Of a DNA stretch of 7,186 nucleotides, positions 1 through 6,559 are shown piece by piece (positions within the stretch are counted from its first letter, which is position 1; each line of letters begins with the position of its first letter). Both the position numbers and the translations under genes were made by a program. Below the pieces are notes generated by a model that was given only the letters and a program-made list of their open reading frames with translations, was not told the origin of the DNA and ran no database searches. The stretch is from an uncultured Clostridia bacterium. Lineage in GTDB: Bacteria > Bacillota > Clostridia > RGIG6154. The DNA lies in the NCBI GenBank assembly GCA_934446135.1, contig CAKSDT010000089.1, forward strand, positions 1 to 7,186. The letters run 5' to 3'.

Positions 1-384
1 TTTTGTTCCTTTTAAAAGCGGTGCTTTGTCGGACTTTACCGTCCAAGTTTCCGCACCGACCTTTGCCTGTGCTGTTTCGTCAATATCGGTTAAATCTGTG
101 AGCATAAAACCGACTTGACCGATGTGGCGGTCTGCGTTTGTTCCCGTTGTTTTGTTACGCCTTTTAAAGCGTTTCACAAGCGGTCGTGTCACAATAAGCG
201 AAACAAGTGACACAACAAGGAACACCGCCGACTGGATTGTTATGTCGCTTGTGAATATAGTTGTTATTGCGGCACAAACCGAGCCGAGAACGAACCATAT
301 TGATACAAGCTGTGTTGTAAAGGCTTCGCAAAGCAACATAAATACTGCAAAGCCTATCCACACTATCGGCATATATTGCTCCAT
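1..384 (-). CDS. NfeD-family membrane protein, C-terminus cut by window edge
   Basis: The 128 visible residues show the NfeD layout: two or three hydrophobic segments at about 6-22, 24-44 and 50-67, a basic stretch (KRFKRRNK, 71-78), then the start of the small OB-fold domain that should face the cytosol (RHIGQVGFMLTDL, 86-98, and AETWTVKSD, 111-119). In the family the region G-x-x-G...DL...G-x-x-W-x-V/A-x-S is typical, and the partner is usually a SPFH/flotillin protein encoded next door. That partner would lie beyond position 1 and cannot be checked. Roughly the last 15-20 residues are missing. The ATG at 384 was chosen because GGAGGG (395-400) lies about 10 nt upstream; a second ATG four codons later is possible. 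The gene has its own promoter and is more GC-rich than the operon to its right, so it is probably an independent backbone gene. The precise role is not known; membrane organisation is inferred from the family. Confidence 0.85.
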   Translation of the reverse strand, partial: MEQYMPIVWIGFAVFMLLCEAFTTQLVSIWFVLGSVCAAITTIFTSDITIQSAVFLVVSLVSLIVTRPLVKRFKRRNKTTGTNADRHIGQVGFMLTDLTDIDETAQAKVGAETWTVKSDKAPLLKGTK

Positions 385-410
385 AGGGCAGTCACCCTCC
401 TTTTCGCATA

Positions 411-439
411 ATTTTAACACAATATTATATATTAGTCAA
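411..439 (-). promoter_or_regulatory. Sigma-A type promoter of the NfeD gene
   Basis: On the minus strand a -35 box TTGACT (434-439) and a -10 box TAAAAT (411-416) are separated by exactly 17 nt. A TG lies one base before the -10 box, giving an extended -10. Transcription should start near 404, which leaves a leader of only about 20 nt carrying GGAGGG (395-400) before the ATG at 384. The fit to the consensus is very good, and the site lies just past the terminator of the preceding operon, as expected. Confidence 0.8.
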
Positions 440-532
440 ACTATTTTATTGCTATTTTATGCGTTAACTGATTATTTTGTATCTGTATTCCACTTTATCC
501 TTACAATTTCATGCAAAAAGGGCATAAAAATA

Positions 533-569
533 CCGACAAGTATTAGCATAGAACGCCATTACTTGTCGG
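533..569 (-). terminator. Intrinsic terminator of the ABC operon
   Basis: A perfect 10-bp inverted repeat (533-542 with 560-569, CCGACAAGTA/TACTTGTCGG) with a 17-nt loop starts 15 nt after the ATPase stop codon. On the minus strand the 3' arm is followed at once by TATTTTTATG, a U-rich run. The position after the last gene of the operon and before the NfeD promoter supports this. The long loop makes it less than ideal. Confidence 0.75.
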
Positions 570-583
570 CAATAATTTTAATA

Positions 584-1462
584 TCACATTCCTTGTTCAA
601 AAATATAGAGGTACAAATCTTCAATGGTTGGGTTTGCAATTGTTATTTTATGATTTTCAGGGGGATTATCTGTTACTAATCTTACTACGATTTTATCATC
701 ATTATGACAGAGATTTGAAACTCGGTAATTATCCTGAAAATATTTTAATTCTTCTTTTTCGATTTCCGTCTCAACTACCTTATTTGCAATTTCATTTACA
801 AGATTTTGGCAGGTATCGTGTGACACAAGTTTTCCCTGCTTTAGAAGTATAATCTCTTTAGCAATGAACTCGATATCGGACACAACATGAGTAGAAATGA
901 GCACGATTTTATCTTCTGCAATTTCACTTATAAAATTGCGGATACGAATTCTCTCTTTTGGGTCAAGGCCCGCAGTCGGTTCATCAAGAATCAAAATTTT
1001 CGGGTCATTCAAAAGTGCCTGAGCAATCAAGGCTCTTTGTTTCATACCTCCCGAAAATCCGCCGAGTTTTTTATGTGCCGCATTAGTGAGATTTACCGTA
1101 TCAAGAAGTGAGGTTATTTTTTCCTTAGCCTCCTTCTTTTTTAATCCCTTTAATGCCGCCATATACCACAAAAATCGGTTAAGAGTAAAATCATCATACA
1201 GACCTTGTTGCTGCGGCATATAACCGAGAACGCCCCGATAATTTTTACCTAATTTTTTAATATTTTCTCCGTCATACAACACTTCACCTTTATCTGAATT
1301 CAGATTATCGGTAATGATATTCATAAGTGTTGATTTACCTGCACCGTTAGGACCAAGAAGTCCATACACACCCGGAGTAAGCGTAACTGTAAAATCATCA
1401 AGTGCTTTTACCGCTCCTTTTTTATAGACTTTGGTAATACCTTTAACCTCAAGCTTTGGCAT
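584..1462 (-). CDS. ABC transporter ATP-binding protein, partner of the fused permease
   Basis: This is a 292-residue cytosolic ABC ATPase with every nucleotide-binding motif: Walker A GPNGAGKST (37-45), Q-loop Q84, signature FSGGM (136-140, in place of the usual LSGGQ), Walker B ILILDEPT (156-163, catalytic E161), D-loop AGLD (164-167) and switch histidine H192. About 80 residues follow the core ATPase, as in ATPases that serve ABC-2 type exporters. It would power the permease encoded just upstream. Only 4 bases separate the permease stop from this ATG (1462), and the strong ribosome site (GGAGGTGA, 1467-1474) overlaps the permease stop codon, so the two are translationally coupled and made together. 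A terminator follows the gene. One ATPase gene suits a homodimer working with a single-chain, two-module permease. The function is certain at family level; the substrate is unknown. Confidence 0.95.
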   Translation of the reverse strand: MPKLEVKGITKVYKKGAVKALDDFTVTLTPGVYGLLGPNGAGKSTLMNIITDNLNSDKGEVLYDGENIKKLGKNYRGVLGYMPQQQGLYDDFTLNRFLWYMAALKGLKKKEAKEKITSLLDTVNLTNAAHKKLGGFSGGMKQRALIAQALLNDPKILILDEPTAGLDPKERIRIRNFISEIAEDKIVLISTHVVSDIEFIAKEIILLKQGKLVSHDTCQNLVNEIANKVVETEIEKEELKYFQDNYRVSNLCHNDDKIVVRLVTDNPPENHKITIANPTIEDLYLYIFEQGM

Positions 1463-1466
1463 TTAT

Positions 1467-3842
1467 TCACCTCCATATTCTTGTTTCGGTAAATTTCAAT
1501 TTAGAAATTTCAAGCGTGACAATTGCAATTAAGATACTCAGCAAACAAGTCATAACAATAGCTATAGCATGGTAATTTACAACCCAATAACCTATTCTTG
1601 CGTTTTCAATCAGATACAAAGCAAGCAATGGTATTATAACTAAAACAGTTGAAATCACCATTGTAAACATACTGCTACGGGTAAAAATTGAAACTGCTGT
1701 AATAACAAATGTTACTGCTGTTGCAAGCAAAAAGTAACAAATGAGATTGACAACTACCGCATTTATCACACTAAAAGATGTTTCTTGAACATTTTCAAAA
1801 ATACATACTAAGGGTGTATTCAAACTGTTCGCACCGTATGTATTTATAAATCTTACAAAATACGGCACATACAGAGCTGTAAATGCTATTAACAAATATA
1901 TACACTCCACTACTATTTTTCCAAAAAACAGTTTTGTTTTACCGTTTTCAGTAGTACGAATAAGGTTGATCATACCATTTTTATACTCGGGTGAAAATAC
2001 ATAAGGAACACCTATCACAAGAACAAGGCAAAGCAAAGCAAAATCGTTCCATTCCCTTGTTTTACTCGAAACAAAACTTTTATAGATGTTTTCATCAATA
2101 AATTTTGTATCTATGCCCTTTTTATCTAGTTCAAGGAGTCGATTGTATTGTTCGATTACTCTTTCAAATGCAATCCCTTTGCTGTTTAAAATATTTTCAA
2201 TCGACTTGGACATAGCCTGTTTTGCATTTTCGGAAAGCTCACTATTTTCAGCAATTTCGCCCATGCGTTGTTGCAAGTTGTTAAAATAATTTTGCTGTTC
2301 CAAAATATAGTTTTCCTTTTCCGAAGTTATGTCACCCTCAAGATATTCCATATACGCTTTGTAGTCAGCATCCGAATTTTCTGAATAAGGGTAACGAACC
2401 GTTCCGAACGATGAAATAATTGCAAAAAGCACAAGCAAAACAATCATAACAGCCATTTTATTTTGAATAGTAAATTTAAAAACTTCGCCTTTAAAAACGC
2501 CGGTACTGCCGTTTAATGTAAAAAATCTTGATTTAAACTTTCCAAGCAGTCTTGAAAAAATGCCGGCAGTCTTCTGTTGATTGCGTTTGCAAAATAATAT
2601 GCAGGAAAACACCGTACACAAAAGAAATACTGTACCAAAAACGGCAAATGCAATCTGAATCGAAGTTACTGCATTTGAAAAAATATTAAGATTCAGATAA
2701 CTTCCAAAAAATTCCCCACCGTCAAGAATATAGAAAATATTAATGTACTTTAAAAGGTTCAAAAAAGAGTTCTGTCCAATCAAGGTATAGAGCAAATACT
2801 CTGCACCAATTATTACGAGCCCTGTAAGATACATCGTTGCAGAACTTGAAAAGATAATAAATACAAGAGCCAAAAACGATGAAATAACAAAAGTCCCCAT
2901 TATTTTTGCAAATGCAAACAAAATCAAAAATTGACCTGCTGTAACTGTAAGGGTACAGTTGCGAAACTCGGAAATTGATTGAATATTTACGCTTAAATCG
3001 GTACTGCCATACAGGAAAGTATTTATGATAAAATTGCAAAAAATGAATAATATCGACACAACAGCTGACAGTACAAAAAGCAACATGAATTTTGAAATTA
3101 TAGTTTTGAATCTGCCGAATTTTGTACATCGTACCAACGAATACAGTCCTTTTTCACGCTCATATTGAAAAAGATAAACGCAAAGCAAAAACACAATGGC
3201 GATTATAAAAATATCGGTTAAGCTGTATTCTGTTGTTGCAATAAAAGCATCAGAATTTACAAGGCTTAGCTTGGTGTTTTTTAATCCTGAATAATCGTTG
3301 GATGTTTTGTAAAGATTTTTATATGAAAAAGAACTTTCATCGCCAAAAATTGAAGAGGACGACTGCGCCTTTGCCCTGTCATACATTTTGTCAATAAAAT
3401 CCGGATAGGAATTTATATACTCAATCTGCTGTGAAATATTATAGAGAAAACTGTTTTTCCAAAAGTTATCTCCGCCTTTTTCACTCATTTCAACAGCCTT
3501 TTGATACGCATCCGGATTACTCTTTCGATACTCATCAAGTTCATATGTGTAATTTTCAATAAGTTCCTCGTTATCAGTCTGTGCAAGATTTTCAAGTCTA
3601 CTAAAAATTTCATATGCAAGCAGTTCATTGTCAATCTGCTTTTCAGCGTCATTCAAAGACATTGAAGAATAACTATTGAGCATTTTAGTATACTCATTGG
3701 AATAAGTGATTCTAATGCTGTTTTCTTCGGTATTTTGCGATGAATATAATAAAAAGCCGTTGATTGCAAGGCAGAGCAATAAAACAACAAAAAATATTTT
3801 TTTATTAAGTATCTTTTTCAGTTCATAAATAAAGAGTTTCAT
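1467..3842 (-). CDS. Large ABC-2 type permease with two fused membrane modules
   Basis: This is a 791-residue membrane protein of about 12 membrane segments in two similar halves. Half one has a membrane helix at 15-34, an outside domain at about 35-207 rich in charged helical sequence, then helices near 208-226, 250-275, 301-330, 333-356 and 391-418. Half two repeats the plan: 462-480, an outside domain at 481-597, then 599-618, 641-665, 690-720, 726-745 and 757-777. The loop after the second helix of each half is recognisably the same: YEREKGLYSLVR (227-238) and PEYKNGMINLIR (618-629). One chain therefore supplies both transmembrane domains that other ABC-2 exporters build from two subunits. 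The start is ATG 3842, 11 nt after the lipoprotein stop. No strong ribosome site is visible, so translation probably depends on coupling to the lipoprotein gene. It works with the downstream ATPase. The transported or extruded substrate is unknown; export or membrane-stress defence is only a guess from the family. Confidence 0.9.
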   Translation of the reverse strand: MKLFIYELKKILNKKIFFVVLLLCLAINGFLLYSSQNTEENSIRITYSNEYTKMLNSYSSMSLNDAEKQIDNELLAYEIFSRLENLAQTDNEELIENYTYELDEYRKSNPDAYQKAVEMSEKGGDNFWKNSFLYNISQQIEYINSYPDFIDKMYDRAKAQSSSSIFGDESSFSYKNLYKTSNDYSGLKNTKLSLVNSDAFIATTEYSLTDIFIIAIVFLLCVYLFQYEREKGLYSLVRCTKFGRFKTIISKFMLLFVLSAVVSILFIFCNFIINTFLYGSTDLSVNIQSISEFRNCTLTVTAGQFLILFAFAKIMGTFVISSFLALVFIIFSSSATMYLTGLVIIGAEYLLYTLIGQNSFLNLLKYINIFYILDGGEFFGSYLNLNIFSNAVTSIQIAFAVFGTVFLLCTVFSCILFCKRNQQKTAGIFSRLLGKFKSRFFTLNGSTGVFKGEVFKFTIQNKMAVMIVLLVLFAIISSFGTVRYPYSENSDADYKAYMEYLEGDITSEKENYILEQQNYFNNLQQRMGEIAENSELSENAKQAMSKSIENILNSKGIAFERVIEQYNRLLELDKKGIDTKFIDENIYKSFVSSKTREWNDFALLCLVLVIGVPYVFSPEYKNGMINLIRTTENGKTKLFFGKIVVECIYLLIAFTALYVPYFVRFINTYGANSLNTPLVCIFENVQETSFSVINAVVVNLICYFLLATAVTFVITAVSIFTRSSMFTMVISTVLVIIPLLALYLIENARIGYWVVNYHAIAIVMTCLLSILIAIVTLEISKLKFTETRIWR

Positions 3843-3853
3843 AAATTCATCTG

Positions 3854-5041
3854 TTACTCAAAAGTATAAATTTCATCGGCATTTTCTGTGTTATTTTTAT
3901 CAATATAATAAAGTGTTTTTTCTTCTTCATTGTAATCAATAAAACAACTGCTGTCAAAACCTATTTCGGCAGTAAATTCAAACGGCATTTTCTTTAAAGT
4001 TGCCTTATAGCTTTTATCACAGAAAATCAACTTATCAGCCTCGTTATCATCGTTAGCAGCTGAAATTATCAGATTTTCACCGTCATTTGTAAAAGGAGTG
4101 TAGTATTGATAGCCTGCAATCAAATCAGAACAATCAAGAATTTTCTTTTGATTTTCTCCGTTAAAATCGCACTCATACACCTTACTTCCGTTTGCGAAAA
4201 TCAGCTTATCATTGAAAATCGTAAACATTGAATTTATATTTACTTCCAACTTTTCGCTGAGATTTTCCCATTTATCGGTCTGTAAATCATAGTTTATCAA
4301 GTAGCTGTTTTCCTTGGTACCGTCAAGCTTTGTTATCCATAAAAAAAGATGATTGCCGTAGAATCTGGTGTCACATACACTCATACCATTAAGTATATCG
4401 TATTTATAGTACGGCAGTAACTCATCTGTGTTTCCTTTACCATCGGCAGAAACCTTGTAAAGTGCCATATTACTGCCTTCTGCCGCTCCTTCGTTATCTT
4501 TTTTACTTCCGTCAAAATAAATATATCCTCTGTGAATTTTAAAGTCCCAAATTGTATAATCCCTTGTCGAATATAAAACCTCACGATTTGTTCCGTCAGT
4601 TGAAATTTTGCAAATTTCATTTAATTCATAAGTTACACCGTCTTTGTCGGTTTTATCCTCGACCGATTGAAAATAAATGCAGTCATTGTAGTAAACAAGA
4701 CTTCTGAAATATGTATTTAAAAATGCTGTACACTCTTTCTTTTTCTCAAACGAGGTTTCTTTGTCATGCATACAATCACTTCGATTGCACAAAGGTTGAC
4801 AACTATGCGTTTCCTTATCAATCACATACAAAAATCCGTTATCTGAATTTAAAAAGTAAATGCCCGTATGAGTATCTGCAAAATAGAGCTGACTGCCATA
4901 CCTTATAAAATTCTCCTGACTGTCCTGATTAGGAACATATGTATCAGAACTGTCGATACTCATTTTTTGATTACATCCGCACAAAAAAACAAATGAAATC
5001 AGAAACAAAAATGCAGTGTATTTTTTAATCATAATTTTCAT
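3854..5041 (-). CDS. Secreted lipoprotein with cysteine cluster and beta-propeller-like repeats
   Basis: This is a 395-residue protein with a classic lipoprotein signal: lysines K2, K6 and K7, a hydrophobic core, and lipobox LCGC with C23 as the lipidated residue. The body is a series of about seven repeats of hydrophobic beta strands followed by turns with D/N-G (for example near 60-76, 120-150, 172-200, 231-255, 279-298, 323-346 and 376-395), which suggests a beta-propeller related to DUF5050 or other propeller lipoproteins of clostridia. Between the first strands sits C81-x3-C85-x4-C90 with H92 and C104, a cluster that could bind metal or form disulfides. ATG 5041 was preferred over the ATG three codons later because GAGGTG (5047-5052) is well spaced for it. 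It is the first gene of the operon with the permease and ATPase, so it is likely an outer accessory or sensor subunit of that transporter. No enzyme motif was seen. The operon role is inferred from position. Confidence 0.85.
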   Translation of the reverse strand: MKIMIKKYTAFLFLISFVFLCGCNQKMSIDSSDTYVPNQDSQENFIRYGSQLYFADTHTGIYFLNSDNGFLYVIDKETHSCQPLCNRSDCMHDKETSFEKKKECTAFLNTYFRSLVYYNDCIYFQSVEDKTDKDGVTYELNEICKISTDGTNREVLYSTRDYTIWDFKIHRGYIYFDGSKKDNEGAAEGSNMALYKVSADGKGNTDELLPYYKYDILNGMSVCDTRFYGNHLFLWITKLDGTKENSYLINYDLQTDKWENLSEKLEVNINSMFTIFNDKLIFANGSKVYECDFNGENQKKILDCSDLIAGYQYYTPFTNDGENLIISAANDDNEADKLIFCDKSYKATLKKMPFEFTAEIGFDSSCFIDYNEEEKTLYYIDKNNTENADEIYTFE

Positions 5042-5052
5042 ATAAACACCTC

Positions 5053-5083
5053 AGAGCCCACCCGCTACATTCGGGTGGGCTCT
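5053..5083 (-). promoter_or_regulatory. GC-rich hairpin abutting the lipoprotein ribosome site
   Basis: A perfect 12-bp inverted repeat (5053-5064 with 5072-5083, core GAGCCCACCCG/CGGGTGGGCTC) with a 7-nt loop is by far the most GC-rich patch nearby. On the minus strand it ends one base before the ribosome site GAGGTG (5047-5052). It looks like a terminator stem, but no U-run follows on either strand, so a full intrinsic terminator is unlikely. It could be a decayed terminator of the remnant reading frame just upstream, an attenuator, or a structure that protects the operon mRNA or tunes its translation. The structure is certain; the role is inferred. Confidence 0.6.
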
Positions 5084-5088
5084 CAAAC

Positions 5089-5217
5089 TTATGCTGTTTT
5101 GCCTACTGTAGCAGATACAGTTGTTGCACTATTAAATTGAGAAATACATTTTGAACCTACTAAAGTATAATAACCGTTTGCAGTTATTTTATTTATCTTA
5201 TAAGATATTTTAACATA
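5089..5217 (-). pseudogene. Orphan 42-codon reading frame, likely a gene remnant
   Basis: A reading frame of 42 codons plus TAA runs between an in-frame stop (5218-5220) and 5089, but it holds no ATG, GTG or TTG and no ribosome site. The sequence reads like a real protein end: polar, rich in Thr, Ser and Gly, with one Cys, for example ITANGYYTLVGSKC and a final SATVGKTA. Its stop lies 5 nt before a terminator-like hairpin, as a normal gene end would. The operon promoter -10 box lies inside its first codons, so those codons are not transcribed from that promoter. I do not recognise the family. It may be the tail of a secreted protein or peptide gene that was deleted, or chance coding within a leader RNA. 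Confidence 0.35.
5105..5121 (-). repeat. Small inverted repeat in the operon leader
   Basis: ACTGTA (5105-5110) and TACAGT (5116-5121) form a perfect 6-bp stem with a 5-nt loop in the leader of the lipoprotein operon. A weaker 6-bp stem (5169-5174 with 5183-5188) lies further upstream. Together with the 12-bp hairpin at 5053-5083 this gives three possible stems in about 160 nt. Short stems of this size occur by chance in AT-rich DNA, so a function is not claimed. Confidence 0.35.
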
Positions 5218-5235
5218 TTAAGAATATAAGCACAA
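5207..5235 (-). promoter_or_regulatory. Probable promoter of the lipoprotein-permease-ATPase operon
   Basis: On the minus strand a -10 box TAAAAT (5207-5212) preceded by TG one base upstream (extended -10) is separated by 17 nt from TTGTGC (5230-5235), a poor but possible -35 box. The extended -10 matches the one before the NfeD gene. Transcription should start near 5200, giving a leader of about 160 nt. The site lies just after the acyltransferase stop, where no terminator is visible, so readthrough from that gene may also feed the operon. Confidence 0.6.
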
Positions 5236-5248
5236 TGATTTTTAGATA

Positions 5249-6412
5249 TTATTTGTTACAAATTTTATTATGCATTTTTTGTGCAATATGACAGATTTTA
5301 TTTAAAATAATGCTAATTAATATCGGTACAAGTAGACCAAATATAAGATATACAAAAGCCCACTGTTGCAAACCGTTTGGGAGATAGTAGTACCATATAC
5401 TTGATTTAAATGATGCAACATTAAAGTCACCAAACAATGAGCCTGAAGTAATGCGGCTTAATCCGTAGAATACAAATTTTAGGCACATAAAACCTACAAG
5501 CTGATTTACCATAATTCCGTATGTGTTGTCAGCTATAAGCCTTACAAGCTTGCTGTTTCCTATGGCAGGTACAAGCAATCTTGAAACTCTCAGCCAAAAT
5601 GCAATTGCTGTGATTGACGAGATATACGGAATTATAAAACCGTTGTTGAATTTAGTAAATGACGACGGAGTGTACTCCAAATCTTTGCAAAAAGTTAAAA
5701 GTATCAGCTGTACAGCAAATATAATTGCAAAGTACGCAACATTATTGAGAGTGTCTTTCTTTTCAAGCACAGCTTTATAAAAGCGACCGAATTCATAACA
5801 CGGCAGGAAAAACATTGTTCTGACAAGAAGTTTCACTATACCGTTAATTGCAGTCGGATTTTCTATTGCAGTGTTAATTCCTATCATTCCGATTGCGAGA
5901 TACACTATCAAAACTATAAATTCATTGTCAAGATGAATCAGTTTCAAAAATTTTCTGAACAGCACATTTATTATGCAAACCAAAAACAGCGGGTACACAA
6001 ACCATGAACCGAGGTTATATTGAAAAGCCTCACCGTCAACAAACGGCATAACAAAAAGATTGTATAAATCAGGCTTTGCACCTATAGTAAATCCAAACAA
6101 ACCGAGAAATGCAACCATACCACCGTAAAATATATTCCACAGATACGCAGGAATAAGAAGCCGCTTTGTTCGTTTCCATATGTATTTTCCGACATTTTCT
6201 TCATAATCGGTTTTGTAAAAATATCCCGATATAAATACAAACAGTGCCAAATTATACGAATACGGCGGAAACCAGTTATAAGCAAGTTCCATTCCGCCAT
6301 GATAACAATGTCCGGAAACTATAATGATAATTCCGATTGCCGACAAAAGTTTGAATTGCAAATTCACCCCTCCGTCAGTATTAACGCTACGCAAATTTCT
6401 ACCCTTTTTCAA
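5249..6412 (-). CDS. Membrane acyltransferase family 3 (fucose 4-O-acetylase-like)
   Basis: This 387-residue protein is hydrophobic throughout with about ten membrane segments. Family motifs are present: IIIIVSGH (28-35), where H35 is the conserved catalytic histidine, FVFISGYFYK (58-67), KRTKRLLIPAYLW (80-92), GSWFVYPLF (135-143) and a late DNTYGIMVNQ (295-304) in the place of the usual YGIYLxH. Such enzymes move acetyl or similar acyl groups from the cytosol onto sugars of surface glycans; the acceptor here is unknown. No ATG serves as start. TTG 6412 has AAGGAG (6422-6427) 9 nt upstream. A second TTG at 6361 (residue 18) has an even stronger GGAGGGG (6367-6373) close by and would begin directly at the first membrane helix. 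It is not linked by overlap to its neighbours and has no clear terminator. The family call is firm; the start is open. Confidence 0.88.
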   Translation of the reverse strand: MKKGRNLRSVNTDGGVNLQFKLLSAIGIIIIVSGHCYHGGMELAYNWFPPYSYNLALFVFISGYFYKTDYEENVGKYIWKRTKRLLIPAYLWNIFYGGMVAFLGLFGFTIGAKPDLYNLFVMPFVDGEAFQYNLGSWFVYPLFLVCIINVLFRKFLKLIHLDNEFIVLIVYLAIGMIGINTAIENPTAINGIVKLLVRTMFFLPCYEFGRFYKAVLEKKDTLNNVAYFAIIFAVQLILLTFCKDLEYTPSSFTKFNNGFIIPYISSITAIAFWLRVSRLLVPAIGNSKLVRLIADNTYGIMVNQLVGFMCLKFVFYGLSRITSGSLFGDFNVASFKSSIWYYYLPNGLQQWAFVYLIFGLLVPILISIILNKICHIAQKMHNKICNK

Positions 6413-6481
6413 AATTCAACTCTCCTTAATTTTTGATTTATATTAAATATTACGGCTTGCTTTTCCCTTTTACTTTGTTAA

Positions 6482-6531
6482 ATCATATCTTAAAACAGCA
6501 CTGTAAACTTCAATTGTGCAAAAACTGTAAA
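6482..6531 (-). promoter_or_regulatory. Candidate control region of the acyltransferase gene with direct repeat
   Basis: The minus strand carries TTTACAGT twice (6524-6531 and 6500-6507), 24 nt apart. The first copy continues as ACAGTT, which resembles half of a LytTR/AgrA-type site. TATGAT (6482-6487) could be a -10 box, but the nearest -35-like TTGAAG (6508-6513) is 20 nt away, longer than optimal, as in promoters that need an activator. The second repeat lies in that spacer, which does not fit a classic AgrA arrangement. The repeats are seen directly; promoter and regulator are guesses. Confidence 0.25.
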
Positions 6532-6559
6532 AAAAATCGACAAAAATTGCACTCTATAA

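Noticed and set aside
164..361. A 65-codon minus-strand frame inside the NfeD region
   Set aside because: It is a shifted frame of the NfeD gene. The NfeD frame has a better ribosome site, membrane helices and the family OB-fold pattern.
122..679. A 185-codon plus-strand frame across the left part of the window
   Set aside because: It is antisense to the NfeD gene, its promoter, the operon terminator and the end of the ATPase gene. The translation has no family features and crosses noncoding elements that are well supported.
2740..3129. A 129-codon minus-strand frame inside the permease gene
   Set aside because: It is an out-of-frame shadow of the permease, whose own frame is uninterrupted for 791 codons and shows clear membrane helices.
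5053..5083. A standard Rho-independent terminator
   Set aside because: The stem is right but no T-run follows on either strand, so it was kept as a hairpin of uncertain role and not called a terminator.
5042..5248. A known riboswitch or T-box in the operon leader
   Set aside because: No conserved riboswitch or T-box core was recognised; only short simple stems are visible.
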